This document shows positions 50,526-62,892 of a DNA stretch of 64,000 nucleotides, piece by piece. Made by a program: the position numbers and the translations under genes. Origin of the DNA: Xiphias gladius (taxonomy: Eukaryota > Chordata > Actinopteri > Istiophoriformes > Xiphiidae); the NCBI RefSeq assembly GCF_016859285.1, contig NC_053420.1, positions 25,356,045 through 25,420,044 of the forward strand, given 5' to 3'. Numbering within the stretch: position 1 is the first letter of the stretch; the number at the start of each line of letters is the position of its first letter. A model generated the notes under the pieces. The model saw only the letters and a list, made by a program, of their open reading frames with translations. It searched no databases and was not told the DNA's origin.

Positions 50526-50561
50526 GTGTGTGTGTGTGTATATATACACACACACACACAG
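50526..50561. repeat. Self-complementary (TG)7-TATATA-(CA)7 palindrome
   Basis: A TG run, a TA centre and a CA run form a 36-bp near-perfect palindrome of alternating purine/pyrimidine, capable of cruciform or Z-DNA structure. Confidence 0.85.
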
Positions 50562-53500
50562 ACAGACTGGCAGAGGGGGGTGGATGTGTTTCAGTGCAGG
50601 GGAGGTTGAACACTGGCAGGGTTCAGACAGAGTCCAGGTTTGCTTTTTTTCTGGGCTCCACAAGGTGTATGCCGTGCACTCAGATTTTGAGGTGGTAAAA
50701 GGACATTCTTCAGCATGCTCATGTGTAGGCAAACAATGGGGAGGTAGGTTAGTCATTCCACTGAAATGGTTGAGGTCTAGGTGTGCTGTCGCTGTCTTTG
50801 CCTGAGGCCATCCCTGCCAATACTTGCAGGCATTTCCAGCTCAGTGCTTATTTCCACGTGAGAGTCTCTGAAATCATCTAGGTATTTTTGTCCTGATCGC
50901 TACATTGTCTAGCTCCTAAGTTGTCATTTACTGATCAATATTCCTGCTTATACAGTTTCATGCCGGACACTCATTAAATGAGCTGTGATATTTCAATAAT
51001 GTGGGCATTTAAATGGTGTGTAGTTGGGAACAAACAAGCGAGAATGGTGCTGCTGGCAGTCTTCAGCCGTCAGATGAGCTAACTTGTCTTTATTTGGGGT
51101 CTGATGGAATGCCATTACTCAAGCCCACGTATGTGGTATTTTGTAAGTGGCAGAATGACCACTGTGGGAACCTGTCCAATGAACTGCTTCTGCTCATATT
51201 CTTGGCAAATGGAGCCCCCTGTCCCCCATTCTCTGTCCCTTTATCTACCACTTTCTTTCTCCCTCACACAGGGTGTCAGGCGGTGTTAACAATGAATCAA
51301 TCTTTGGGGGGATTCTTTGACTGCAGCTTTCGCTCTTTGTCTGCCGACCCCTGTGCTCTCAATGATTCATTAACTTATCACTTTTTCTCATGGGACTGGG
51401 AGAAGTCTCTCCGCGGTGCTAGATTCTGTGGTTACATCAGAAAGCCTGATTTGAAAAATCGAATGAAAATAAATTTTGTGGCATTACTAACGTTTAGCTA
51501 ATACTCATAGAGCTTACTTTTGATGTTGAATATGTTAAAATTTGGTCCATGATAGAATTTAAATGCAGAATAAATTTATTGTGAGATAATAACCAAACAG
51601 ACGTACTAAACGGGAGCGGGCATTGCAGATAATTCATCTACCAGTATTTAAAAATACACTATTTATGGCTTTTTGTATTTATTCAGTGGCATCTGTAGAT
51701 ACTCAATAAAGTTGGGCACACTTTTAAGCGTGATCACCACCCCACTAAGTTGTACATACATATGCGTTATTGTAGATGTATATGGAAGCGCAGGGGTCCA
51801 AACAGCACTTTATGAGTTTAGACTTAGTTTTAAAAAAAAACATCTTTCTGAATGAAATTCTCTGTGTTTAAGGCTTCAGAATTTCTTTAATTTTGCTATA
51901 TGTTCTTGGTTTTAAGGGTATCCAGTAAATATTACTTCTATATGGTTTGATTTTTTTTTTTCTAATACTGACTGGTATCAGACAGAAAGAGGAAAAATAA
52001 GAGGAGAGCATGCCACTTTTGTGTGGCAGAGGCAATTAGATAACTGTCTCTAGTCTGTCAAGCTGCATTTTTGCGTCACTGTTGTCTGAATAGATGGCAT
52101 TCTTTTAGTGTTTCGTCAGCCTGTGTGCCTTAAGCGAGACCGAGAGACAGAGATAATAAGTTTTGCTTCAAGTAACTGGCAATCGGTCACATGGTAAGTG
52201 TTCAATTTAAGATTAAAAGCTTTAGCTGTGAGACACATACAGCTGAAAGGGCAGCCTGATTGTTTCGCCTAATTGAAATATGAATCCTTTGTTTTAGTAC
52301 CTTTTTATTAGGCGGCAAGCTTAGTCACGACAAACACCAGAGTTTTTTGCATCTGATTGATAACTTACACGCAGTGCTTGTCATTCAGGGACAGTGTACA
52401 TCTTAAATTTGCAACAATAGTTTTTTCATTAGTTTTTTTTGTGATTTACCTTGGCTGGTTTCCAAGTCAGGTTAGAGCATTCAACAGTTTTACGGGATTC
52501 TCTGTAGCCAGTTAGACCTGACTTGTCATTGGAGGCTGTTTTACAACCAGGTTTAAAAATACAAAAGTTTCCTGTGGTCATGCTGTGTAGAACATCCTGT
52601 TTAGTCCTGACACCTCAAGGTCACTCATAGAGTGACAATGATCTTCTGTATTTGTGTTTGTTAAAGTGTGTATACACGATGGTGTGCTGGTGTGATAGTA
52701 CACAACAGGTAGGTTTGCTTTTTTCTGCGCGACTCTCTAGAGCTAAATATAGAAAACTCTGCTCAACAGGACAGTCGTGTTTCCACTATTAAAATATTTA
52801 CAGCTACTTTGCCCAAACAAGTATGAGTGAGAGTATGAGATGAGAGCTGCTGAAACCAGATTGTTATTCAGTATTCAGAGGAAGCCACAGCAAGTCTGCT
52901 AGGTCCCAAGTCAACCGATGCAGTTTGCACTCGGCCTGTATTTGAAGTCACATCTCATTCATCCCCTCGGTCCCCTCTTCTTCAACTCTGAGGTAATACC
53001 CAAGTGTTAGACTAGCTGAGCCATATGTGAGCCATGCGTACTTCTAAAAGCCAAACGGGCAGCCTGAAGCAATCATTGCACCCAATTCCAGTTTATAACC
53101 AGCGAGGATTTGGAACAGTTCACTCTCTGTAGTCCTCGTTGATTGGACGAAGGCAAGGGTTTATGAGGGAAAGGGGTGCCAAAAGCTTTGTCCCCCCTCC
53201 CCTCTTTGCCCTGCTTCTTTAACTTCAACTCCCCCTTTAACTTTCACTCCCCCAGTTGAAGAATGCTCGTAAAACGGGTTCACCTGAACAAGCCAGTGGG
53301 AGGGTAGCTCCCTGGCCTAGTTTTGTTACCATTGTAAAATGTTAGCAAGACCTTGTTTGTGTTTTGTTTAGGGCCCCGTTTTATAAAAAAAAAGTGCTTT
53401 GGAGGAGAGACAGCAAGGGTGAAAAAAAGTTTGGTTTGTGAGATAACTGCTACCAGATGCTCTCTCTGTCTGTTGTTCAGCGTAAAAAAGGAGAAAGAGA

Positions 53501-55607
53501 GGCTGGTGAAGAGGGGAAGAGAGAAGTGACACTGTCATTTTTTTGGTGAACTTCTCATCTGCTACATGGATACTCTCGATCCTGTCCCTGCCTAAAGTTT
53601 TCTTCTCTCATTTATACTCTGCCTCTATTAAATACACAAGTATTAAAAAAGGTGTTTTCACTCAGGCAAAATAGTTTTCAACCAACATAACACAAGGCTT
53701 TGACCTCCACTACTACAGTGTACCTCGGTTTTCTGTCCCAAATTTTCACCAATCCTACCTTTATTTCCCCAATACTCCAACCCCTGTAATTCAACAGTGT
53801 CAAATGGTTGGTTGCTTTTATTTCCTTTGTTTACATTGTTTTCCTCTTTCTGTCTTTACATCACCAAGATGAAACTGTTTGATGTTGGACTCATGTGGCA
53901 GTAGGGTGTGGTTTCTGGGTCTGTCTGGATTGAGAGGCAGCTGTGGCTGGCATGGAGCTGCAGCAAGTTGTAAGAGGATATGAGAACATGCAAGCAGGGA
54001 CTGTAAGAGCACTAAGTTTCTCCCATCTTACATTTCACCTGCAACTTGAAAGTTTCTTTCATTAAAAGAAAATAGCAGATGTTGGCTAGAAGAATTTGCT
54101 CACAGAACTGTGATAAACAGAAATTTGATTTTTTTTTTTTTTTTTTTTTCCCACAAGTGCAATTTCCAATTTATTGCAGCCTTGAATTCAAAGAAATGTT
54201 AGGTTGTGCATGACAAAATGTCCACGGCATCATTAAAGGCTTCAGACTTACTACAGCATGTCAACACTGGCAAGGCATGTGTCAGATAATTTATTATCCC
54301 TTTTTTCTACAACGCTTATTTCTTAATTGGGTATTTATTTTTTTTTAATTTATTTATTTATTTATTTTTCCTCCTCTGCTTTCTGGATTAAGTGGAAAAT
54401 GTTCCATTCACCATTGCTGCTCTTCACTCTGCCTGGTGACGTCACGCCTGTTTATGTGGCTTGTCGTTAAGACAACACTCCAATCAAAAGGTTGCTGCTC
54501 TGGAGCTTACCGTTACCCCAGAATAGCCGAGCTAACAATTGCCTCCTGACATCGCCATATCACATCAAGCTTTGCACCAATGGTGGAGTTCATATACCAA
54601 ACAGCACTCACAAAAGTCGGCCATTATTCTGATTAAGCATTTCTAATGGAGGTGGTCCTACTTTTGGAAAATGATCACCATGTTTCCCTTCGGCAGACTT
54701 CTTGTGGTGCTCATATATGCTCATCTGATTGCTATTGCCATACGTAAACAAGTAATTCTATATGACTCTGTAATGAAAAAAATGTAAGAAAAAAAAGTAC
54801 CCATTCAATTAGCACCACAGTAACAGTCCATACTACCCTGTTACTACTCTGTTCCACGTTGCCACCCTTGAAATTGGATGAAAACTAAACATTAGTTAAA
54901 GCAAATGGTAGAGTTTTGACAGCTGTGGGGGCCAAAACACAGTCACTGTTGCAGACCAGAATAAGTGTGTTGATCAAGTCAACCAACATTGTTTTGTAAG
55001 CTTCAATAAAATTGCTTGGACAGACAGACAAGAATGGTAATCACAAGTAGTGTAATAATAAAACAGCTGTGTTTGAATGTGTTTTATTCTTCCTTAGGTA
55101 TAGCAATTGCAAATAGATGTCTCTAAGTTTAGCCTTTTTTTCATTTTTAAAATTTTTTTCTTTATGAAATTCATTGAAAATCAAATAATTGAATCTCTTC
55201 ATAACTATAACTATAAATTAAAGGGAATAAATGGTTGTAGCGATTTACAGTGTTACATTTGGATGACTGATTGTAAGTACTAGTTGAGCAGTACAGCCAT
55301 GCAAAAAAGCTCACATGCAAATTTCTTTGTGCACAATTAAAGAAGTCTGTCAACATGGTGAATTACACAAATGAATTTGCTCGAAGGTATTATGATCTAC
55401 AGTACACTCCAAGCTAGGGAAGGGAATCTTGAACCATTTCCAGTTAACAACCAGTTCCAAATTGTGCGAACCATCGGAATCATATGCCTCAGAGCTTATC
55501 AGTTCCTTTCAATGACATTGGCATTTTTTTCTCATAGTTGCACTTTGCAAAAAAATGACACCAAACTCATGCATCTACACTTCTCTAAACTTGCAACAAG
55601 AAGACTC

Positions 55608-55862
55608 ATGGTGGAGAGGAAGAAATGGTCCAAAGCATGGCTTCATTTCACAAAGAAAGATGACGACAGTGATAGATTTAATGTCTGTATAATGGTGATT
55701 TCAAGTAAGTGTGGAAACACCAGCAATATGCTGAAACATCTTTCAACACAACATGGGCTTAAATTCCAGGAATGCCATGTATTTGATGCTCTACGCAAGA
55801 GTGCCATGGCTTCCCAACCAAGCAGCAAGTCCGTTACCAAGCGTAAATATCCTAAGCTATAA
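55608..55862 (+). pseudogene. BED zinc-finger remnant of hAT transposase/ZBED type
   Basis: The frame reads KWSKAWLHFTKKDDDSDRF, then CIMVISSKCGNTSNMLKHL and STQHG. This is the W..F / C / HL...H layout of a BED finger of the ZBED family. The first zinc-ligand Cys is replaced (FNVC instead of CxxC), so the finger is probably dead. It ends at TAA 55860 with no transposase domain. Confidence 0.6.
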
Positions 55863-56613
55863 TAACATTTGTGTCACACAGGCAGGCTAATCATATTTCT
55901 TGTCTTTGATTAAGAAAACCTAAATCAGCAATTCCCTTACATAAGGTCTACATTGGCGGCCCGCCCAGTTAGGGGTATTGGAATATCACGGTATTGACAA
56001 GCCAGTCGCAGGGGATGGCAAGCAACCTCCACAACCACTATGTTCGTGTTTTTCCTTTTTTTTTTTTTTTTCATGAGGCTAGGCCCCTCTTGTTTAAATT
56101 TCAGGGCATGTGTTTTGGATGTTAACCTACTGGAGTTGCTCCAGTTACCAATGACCGGCAAAGCAATCGTCTGATTCTTTAATTATTGTGTCTGTAAGAG
56201 ATTTATATAGGAACTTGTTTTTAAAACTGTCCTGCAGCGCAAAATTTTTCCGTTATTTAAAAAGCAACAATATACCTACTAATTGCAGGGGCTGACCCGA
56301 TGGCCTCCACGATTTGGAGCTTCTACCGTTGCTGTAGTAATTGACATCCAAATCAGTATTAGAATTCTGCATTTTTTTTTTTTTTTTAATATATGCATTA
56401 CCACAAAAATCCCAAATAGCCCATGAAATAAGAAATAGTAATCCAACATTATTCAGTATGCATCAACATTAATTATTATTAATTATTCTCAGACGTTTAA
56501 TATAAGTGATAGTTTTGTGTGTCACAGCATCCCTCTAATGTTAACAGCACTGACACTGGAACAGTGACAGGTGACCACGTGACAGGCTTACAAGTTACAA
56601 CTACACTAGCAAG

Positions 56614-56820
56614 ATGTCAAAAAAGTCAAGCGTCTGCAATAACTTCAAAATTTGGAAAGAAAACCCCCAAAACGTGGCGTGCCAGATATGCCTAAAGAAA
56701 CTGGCATATCACAAATCTATAACAAGTTTGGCAAATCTCCTGGAAACTGTAAGTAACAGTTTAGCCATCTTGTACTTGCTAAAATTTTGTTTTTTCTATT
56801 ATGGCTGCTGTTATGGCTGA
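56614..56820 (+). pseudogene. Second BED-like finger remnant
   Basis: MSKKSSVCNNFKIWKENPQN, then ACQICLKKLAYHKSITSLAN. It has the CxxC and a BED-like spacing, but the histidine pair is lost where the frame runs into unrelated residues. Likely the same hAT relic. Confidence 0.5.
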
Positions 56821-57170
56821 AGTCATATTCTTGTCCTCGTCTCTTTCTCTACGTTGACGCTGAAAACCTGTGTAGACCTACTTGTTGTCCACAAAGGACC
56901 AAATAAGCAGAATCAATAATTGCATTGGTATCAAAATCAATAAAATCTTTTCAATTCCCGTCCCTACTCTGAACGGACATTTTAAGAAATTTACCTGCAG
57001 GTTTTGTGTGATTTCAGCTTTTTAGTTGTGAAGTGTTGTTACATCCTGTAAGATAGGCTTGTCCTACAGATTTGATTGTGTAGATATTTTTGATCTATGT
57101 TGAGTTCCTTTAAATTATGTGGTATAAATTTACTACAGATATGTTGATAGTTTCTTAGCAATTATACGAA

Positions 57171-57259
57171 GAACATTTGCTCCAGGCTGGAACCCCACAT
57201 AGATGCAAAATGCATCTCATTTTGCATCTATGTGGGGCTCCAGCCTTGAGCAAATGTTC
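57171..57259. repeat. Near-perfect inverted repeat: 41-bp arms, 7-nt loop
   Basis: Arms 57171-57211 and 57219-57259 are reverse complements with only 2 mismatches (39/41); the loop is GCATCTC. It folds into a single long hairpin on either strand. It may be a foldback MITE, an inverted duplication, or a hairpin RNA source. Confidence 0.9.
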
Positions 57260-59456
57260 TGTTTGACAAAACTCAAAATTTTTGACGTGTGGACTACTAT
57301 AGGAGAATTTTTGATTTGACGAAAGTTTAGCCCAATCCAGGGCATTTTACAGGCCCTCATGCCCTTTCATGAAGGCCTCATAAAATGAACAAACTGCAGT
57401 ATGTTTTCTTTGGTTCACGCTTTTGGTTTGACAGCTTGAAAGCCTTTGTGAACACATCAAATTTAATTTCATTTGGAGCAGTATGTAGGTCTCCAGTGGG
57501 TCTACATGTTTTTTGGTCAGTCAAGACTGTGAAGGTAGTCTGAAGCACAGACCGGCATGCGTCAGCTCAACCAGTGTGTCCCGTCCTTTTCCCCACTCCC
57601 TTACAGTGTGAGGGACTTGATTAGCAGTGCAGGCTTAATCACTCAGCAGATGGGAACAGAGTGCAGTGTCACCAAGACAAAAACAAACGCACAGTTGGAT
57701 TATGGCTCAGCGTGCGTGTCTGTGTGTGTTAGTGTGTGTGTGTGTACATGTATGTCTGAGTCCAGTCAGACTGAACAACTCTGATTTGACTCATAAACAC
57801 ATTCTCGAGTGTTGTGATACAAGTCCAGCAGAGCTCCTTGTTTCTTTTGACCCCAATTGCCTTCTCTCTGTCTGTCTTTCAACACTTGGTCCTTTTGACC
57901 CTTGTATCCAGCCCGTCCTCATAAGTCATTTAAACACACTTTTAATAGTGTTAACCTGGAACTGAGCGACATGTGGTGAGCAGAATGTGTGGCAGGCTCT
58001 TTAAAGCATTGTCGATGAAGAAACATAGAAAGAGGAAAACCAAAGAGTACAGCTCTAGACTTTATCAAATAGACAAAGATGAGGTTTAGGTTTTGCAAAA
58101 TCATTTTATAATCCATTAAATTCTATGGGGTTTTTTTACCACTGAATTGAAACAAAGCAAACAAAAATAGTCCCTATTTATATGTTAGACTAAAATGATC
58201 ACCTGAACCTCGCATGGTAAGATAAGTTGTATTATTTAATTGATTTTTTTATTTATTGATTTTTAGTTTTTAATTTGCTAAGGTTAACAGCTCATCGGGA
58301 GATGAAAGGCAGCAGGTATTGACAGTTTTCTAAAAATACATTTCTTTGAGACTTTTAACAAACTCCAGTTCTTCTCCTGCTCTCCCTTACCCCACAGAAA
58401 CCTTGTTTCTGGAATCTTTTTTTTTTTTTTTTTTTTTTTAACCTAGGCTCAGTCAACACCTGAAACTCGCCAGTTGAAAGAAAGGAAAAGGAGTAGTATG
58501 GCGAAAAAACGGGAGATGGGGGGTGCAGTTTTGAAACTGGCGTCAGACCATCTTTTGAGTGGAATTCTTTGCGGGGGTCAGAGTTCGGGTCTGCTGTGTG
58601 GCGCTGTGATTGGTTGAGGAAAGGTGAAATGAAAACCACAGTAAACTTTTGACCCTGGCGCAGGAGCTCTGCAGAAACGCCCAGCTCCAGCTCTGGTGTG
58701 GTGGAACAGAGCCTGCTCTCTTCCTGTGTTTACTCCACCAATCCAACAGGGATGTTGGGGAGACGAGGAGGGGGGGTGAGCACAGAGAGGGAGGAGAGAA
58801 AGATACAAGAGCAAGAGGGAGGGAGGGAGGAAGAGCAGCGCTGCGGTCTGAAAATGAATATCTGCCTTTTTACTGAGAGGCACAGTTGAAACGTGTGCAT
58901 AAACACACAAAATGCTTCTGAAAATCAAAGTTAAATCCAAGCACTGTCTTTGTATCAACATGAGGTCCTTTAAACAATTGGTAGTAGTAAAGACAGTGAT
59001 TGACATATCTTCACACTGAATTATCTGTGGCTTTGTGAGATTTGTCTTCCCACTGCATCTGTATCAGTTGCTAGTGAAGATGTGTGTGTTATCAGACTGG
59101 GCAGCATGGAGGCTGATCAGGCCCTGGAGCTCTGGCTCCCCAGATAAAGGGCTGTTTAGCCATTGATTAATTAACTCATTTCCATAATATTAGCCCCATG
59201 TGATCACAGCCGCCTGTGTTTTGTTTGGTCACTGTGGTCTCCTCTGGACGATGCTGTGTCCTCACTCTTATCACCTCGCTATATACACCAACATGTCAAG
59301 CTTATGGAAAATGAAGGGGTTTTTAGAAATGCAGCATTACAATGGTGTGCGATGAGATAGCTGGTTTAATCTGTGATCTCGTGGGTCTTTTCCTGTTCTT
59401 TTCTGTTCTTTGTCTGTATTAATGATGGATAGTTGTAGGAGATGCATGTTATACAA

Positions 59457-59511
<55 letters not shown>
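59457..59511. repeat. (CA)n microsatellite, about 27 units
   Basis: Uninterrupted CA run in the presumed ncoa3 intron. Confidence 0.95.
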
Positions 59512-59513
<2 letters not shown>

Positions 59514-61551
59514 GGAATCTGCCATCTCTTTGTTTCCACCTTCATTTATTTTCCCTGGTTTTCTACACGTTTCAGTTTGTGTGAGAAAAATGGGAAGATG
59601 CACACACAGCCTCTCTGAGCTCTGTGCGTGTTATGTGCATTGGGCTAGGGTGGGGGATGTTTTTCTAGGGGAGAAAGCAACCCTATGAAGGCAGTTTTCC
59701 CCCTGCTTTGAACTACCTTCTCTCCTTCACCACACTCATCTATGGACATTTTGTAAGGAAAAAGCTACTAGCACAAATAGCTGATTTGTGTTTTTTACAC
59801 ATTGCCTGTGTGTATTGTGTCCTTGTAAATTTTGAATATGAGGAAATTTATGCGAAAAGTATGTTGTTTTGCAGTCACTGTAAATGAATCGCAGATGGGT
59901 TAAGCAGCACTTAACTTATTGACAATTCTCCCCACATTTATTTTAATCCGCAAAGTTTGTTTGACTTAGATAATTAGATTTGGAAACTGCTCACATGCAT
60001 AGAATATAGTGTGTGTTATGTTTTTCCCATATTTTAGACTTTGATTGGTCAGTTAAACTGACCAGCCTTCAGGTTGGATTCTTTAAAGACTGAGGCTTTG
60101 TGTACTTATTGATGTTTTTCTGAAATGCTTCACAAACTTCAATAAGCTACTGTGAGGGTGTGTTTCTGTCTGCTGTCCGAACTCTACCTTCCTGTCCTCT
60201 TCTCTCATTTTGGGGCACCACCATAGTTTTGAAAGGTGTGCTTTATTCCACTGTGTACTGCTCCTTGTGTGACTTTAATATTAGCTAAATCAGTAAATCT
60301 TTCTTTTGAAAGAATTATCCAAGTGAGTGAATTTGGTAAAAAAGACATGAAACAAATTTGTCTTTTTATTTGTTTTATTTTTGGCTGTGTCAGTTCACAA
60401 CTCAGACATAGTTCGAATGGCCCTTTACATTAAAAGTACGCAGAGGAATAAAGTGACAGACATCTTGCTTTCCATCAGACTCACTGTAGACAAATGAAAG
60501 GAATGTTTTCAGCCTGGTTTTTAAGCTTCGCTGGAATTTAACAGCTGGCTCAGATCCTAAATGGAGGCGTTCTCTGAACAATTTACAGCTTCACTTTTTC
60601 AAAATCCACACTTGTACACACATGCTTGACATATGCCCTCCTGATCCCCATCCTTGAATCTCATTTAGTGGCGACACTCTCCATCTTGCAATCAAACCCT
60701 CTGGCTCCAGTGTAGTCCTAATAGCACGTTTCATTAAAATCATGTGTAAAGTTGGCAGGAAAACAGCTAATAAGCAATAATCAGCAACAACAGGGGCGCA
60801 TTCAACTGTATGAAAAATGTTTTCTTCTGGAAGTTATCTTCCCTCAAAATTAGAGGGGAATCCCCAAAATGCTAAGATGATAGATGACGGCTGTACAAAG
60901 TGAAATTTAGTTCTAAATTAGATGAAGCAAGAGCAGTAATGTCATCCATTGCTCCCTTGTTTTTCCTGCCATCTAGCAAGGGTAAAAATGACTGGCTCTA
61001 GCATGGACTTAAAAGTAATGAAAGTTTCCATGTGTCAGGCACCGCGGGTGTTTTATGACAAGGATCCTTTTTCTCATTTAAATTTTGATTGAAAATTGAA
61101 AATTAGTTTTTAAATCTGATTTCACTGTCTGTTCATCTACAATGCAGAACTAATTAACCATCTCAAAAAACTTGGAGCAGACCAGTGCGAAGAATGTTTG
61201 GGCTCCAAACATTGGTCTTTTTTTTTCCTTTTTTTGTATTTTCTAATTTTACTGACATTACTGACTCAGTACTTTTAAAGCATTTAATTTATCTTCAATT
61301 TCATTCACTCAAACTGATGCAATTGTCTGATGGCTACACCTGTTTTTAATTGTGGAAAAGTTGATTTCTAATCTTTTCTTCTCTGCTTTGGGCAAGAAGG
61401 ACACGGTACTTTTGGGTATGGATGTGCATACCTATCTGTCGCACATCTCACCATTAGGGTAAGCACTTACTGAAGTGAAAACATCAAGAAACATAATTTG
61501 CCAATGACCCTTTGCTAAACCCCTTCATTGTCTGATTATAGTTTTTTTTTC

Positions 61552-61576
61552 TTGTTGTTGTTGTTGTTGTTTTTGG
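61552..61576. repeat. Short (TTG)n tract
   Basis: About seven TTG units following a T8 run. Confidence 0.9.
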
Positions 61577-62581
61577 TCTAAACTAAGATACTAACATTAG
61601 CATTTGGTTTCTCAGTACAACCATGTGTATTTCCTTTTCTTTGTCAAGGCTTTGCAGGTGGTTCGTGACAGTTTGCCACATACAGTAATAACCTACTTCC
61701 AGGCCAAACAGGAGCCATTAGTGTTTCCCTTAGACATTATGCATTACGCCACTGACAGAATCAAATCCACAGTGAAAAGGTTGTTCTCTATTAAGATTTA
61801 GTTGCACCAAGTGGGACAGTTAGTTGCACAAGATTAATTTGGTTGAGGTTCATTAACAAGCTCCACAAGATGCTCCTTGTTGACTACTCATTGTTGTTGG
61901 ACAGTGTTTGATTTAGTGCAACAATAAAACAAATGGGATTTAATAGACAACAAATGGCAGTAATTCATCAAACCAGTTATCAAGGCAGCCCATCCTACAT
62001 CGTGGACTCAGGACTTAACTCTAGCTCACATTACAACAGTCTGTTTAGCACGCAGGGTCTAGATGTCCAAATGGCTTTTTGTTTTTCTCTTTGTACATGC
62101 AGGCTTCCGTGTGAATGGGTTCCTATCATTCTGGTTAGCCAAAAAACTTTTTTAGTTTTGCAATTTTACCCAACAATTTAAGAACAGGAATCCGTAAATA
62201 CTCAGAGATCTGTGAGATTAAATGAGATTATAAAATATTTTTGATTTGGATTATTTTTTCTTTTTTTTGTTTTAATTTTTTTTTTTCCATGAATGAAGTC
62301 CAAGAGGGCCATATTTGCAGGTCTGAAGGGTCAATATCTAGATGATGCAAAACATGGCTTCAAAATTATCTAGGATTTGTTGTTAAATGAAGACACAGAG
62401 AATGGGATTGGTGTGAGCTTCAATTGCACCCAGTGTATAGCTCGTTGTATGCTCAGCAGGAGGTGGAGAGGTTCTTTGAAGGCATACAGGAAGTCATTCT
62501 GTCCTTTTGTTTCCTTTTTGCACTTGATGTCCCAAACTCTAGTGGACACCTTTTTGTTACTTAATTACCTTTCCTCTTTGG

Positions 62582-62892
62582 CGTGTGTGTGTGTGAGTGT
62601 GTGTGCGTGAGTGTGCGTGAGTGTGCGTGAGAGTGCGTGAGAGTGCATGAGTGTGTGTGTTAGTGTGAGTGTGTGTGAGTGTGTGTGAGAGTGTGTGAGT
62701 GCAGTAAAGTAATGATGCTAAATGCTTCAAGTAGCTCATGTCTGCCATGATTTTGAAAAGAAAGAATTCATTGTTGTATTTTTTTTCAGTATTTTAGTGG
62801 GTTTTTTTTTTTCAAAACCCTCAAACTTTGAGCTGTTTAACTCTCTCACACACACACACACACACACGCACACACACGCACACACACTCAAG
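62582..62892. repeat. Facing (TG)n and (CA)n microsatellites
   Basis: An interrupted TG/GAGTGTGT array (62582-62702) is followed 145 bp later by a CA array (62847-62892). The two are mutually complementary and could pair. Confidence 0.85.

Larger units (their letters stand above)
55415..56966 (+). mobile_element. hAT-type element relic with terminal repeats and BED-finger remnants
   Basis: The left end TAGGGAAGGGAAT (55415-55427) pairs with ATTCCCGTCCCTA (56954-56966), a 13-bp inverted repeat with one mismatch. Flanking 8-mers (55407-55414 and 56967-56974) agree at 5 of 8, a possible decayed target duplication. Inside are two BED zinc-finger remnants (55608-55862 and 56614-56760), as in hAT transposases. 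The catalytic hATC part is missing. Confidence 0.6.

Noticed and set aside
51013..51501. 162-codon + strand frame after the putative ncoa3 exon
   Set aside because: No initiation context, no family features, and the amino acid sequence is Cys/Phe/Leu-rich like translated intron.
57181..57250. Classical microRNA gene at the hairpin
   Set aside because: The 7-nt loop and nearly perfect 41-bp stem are atypical of animal microRNA precursors; reported as a foldback instead.
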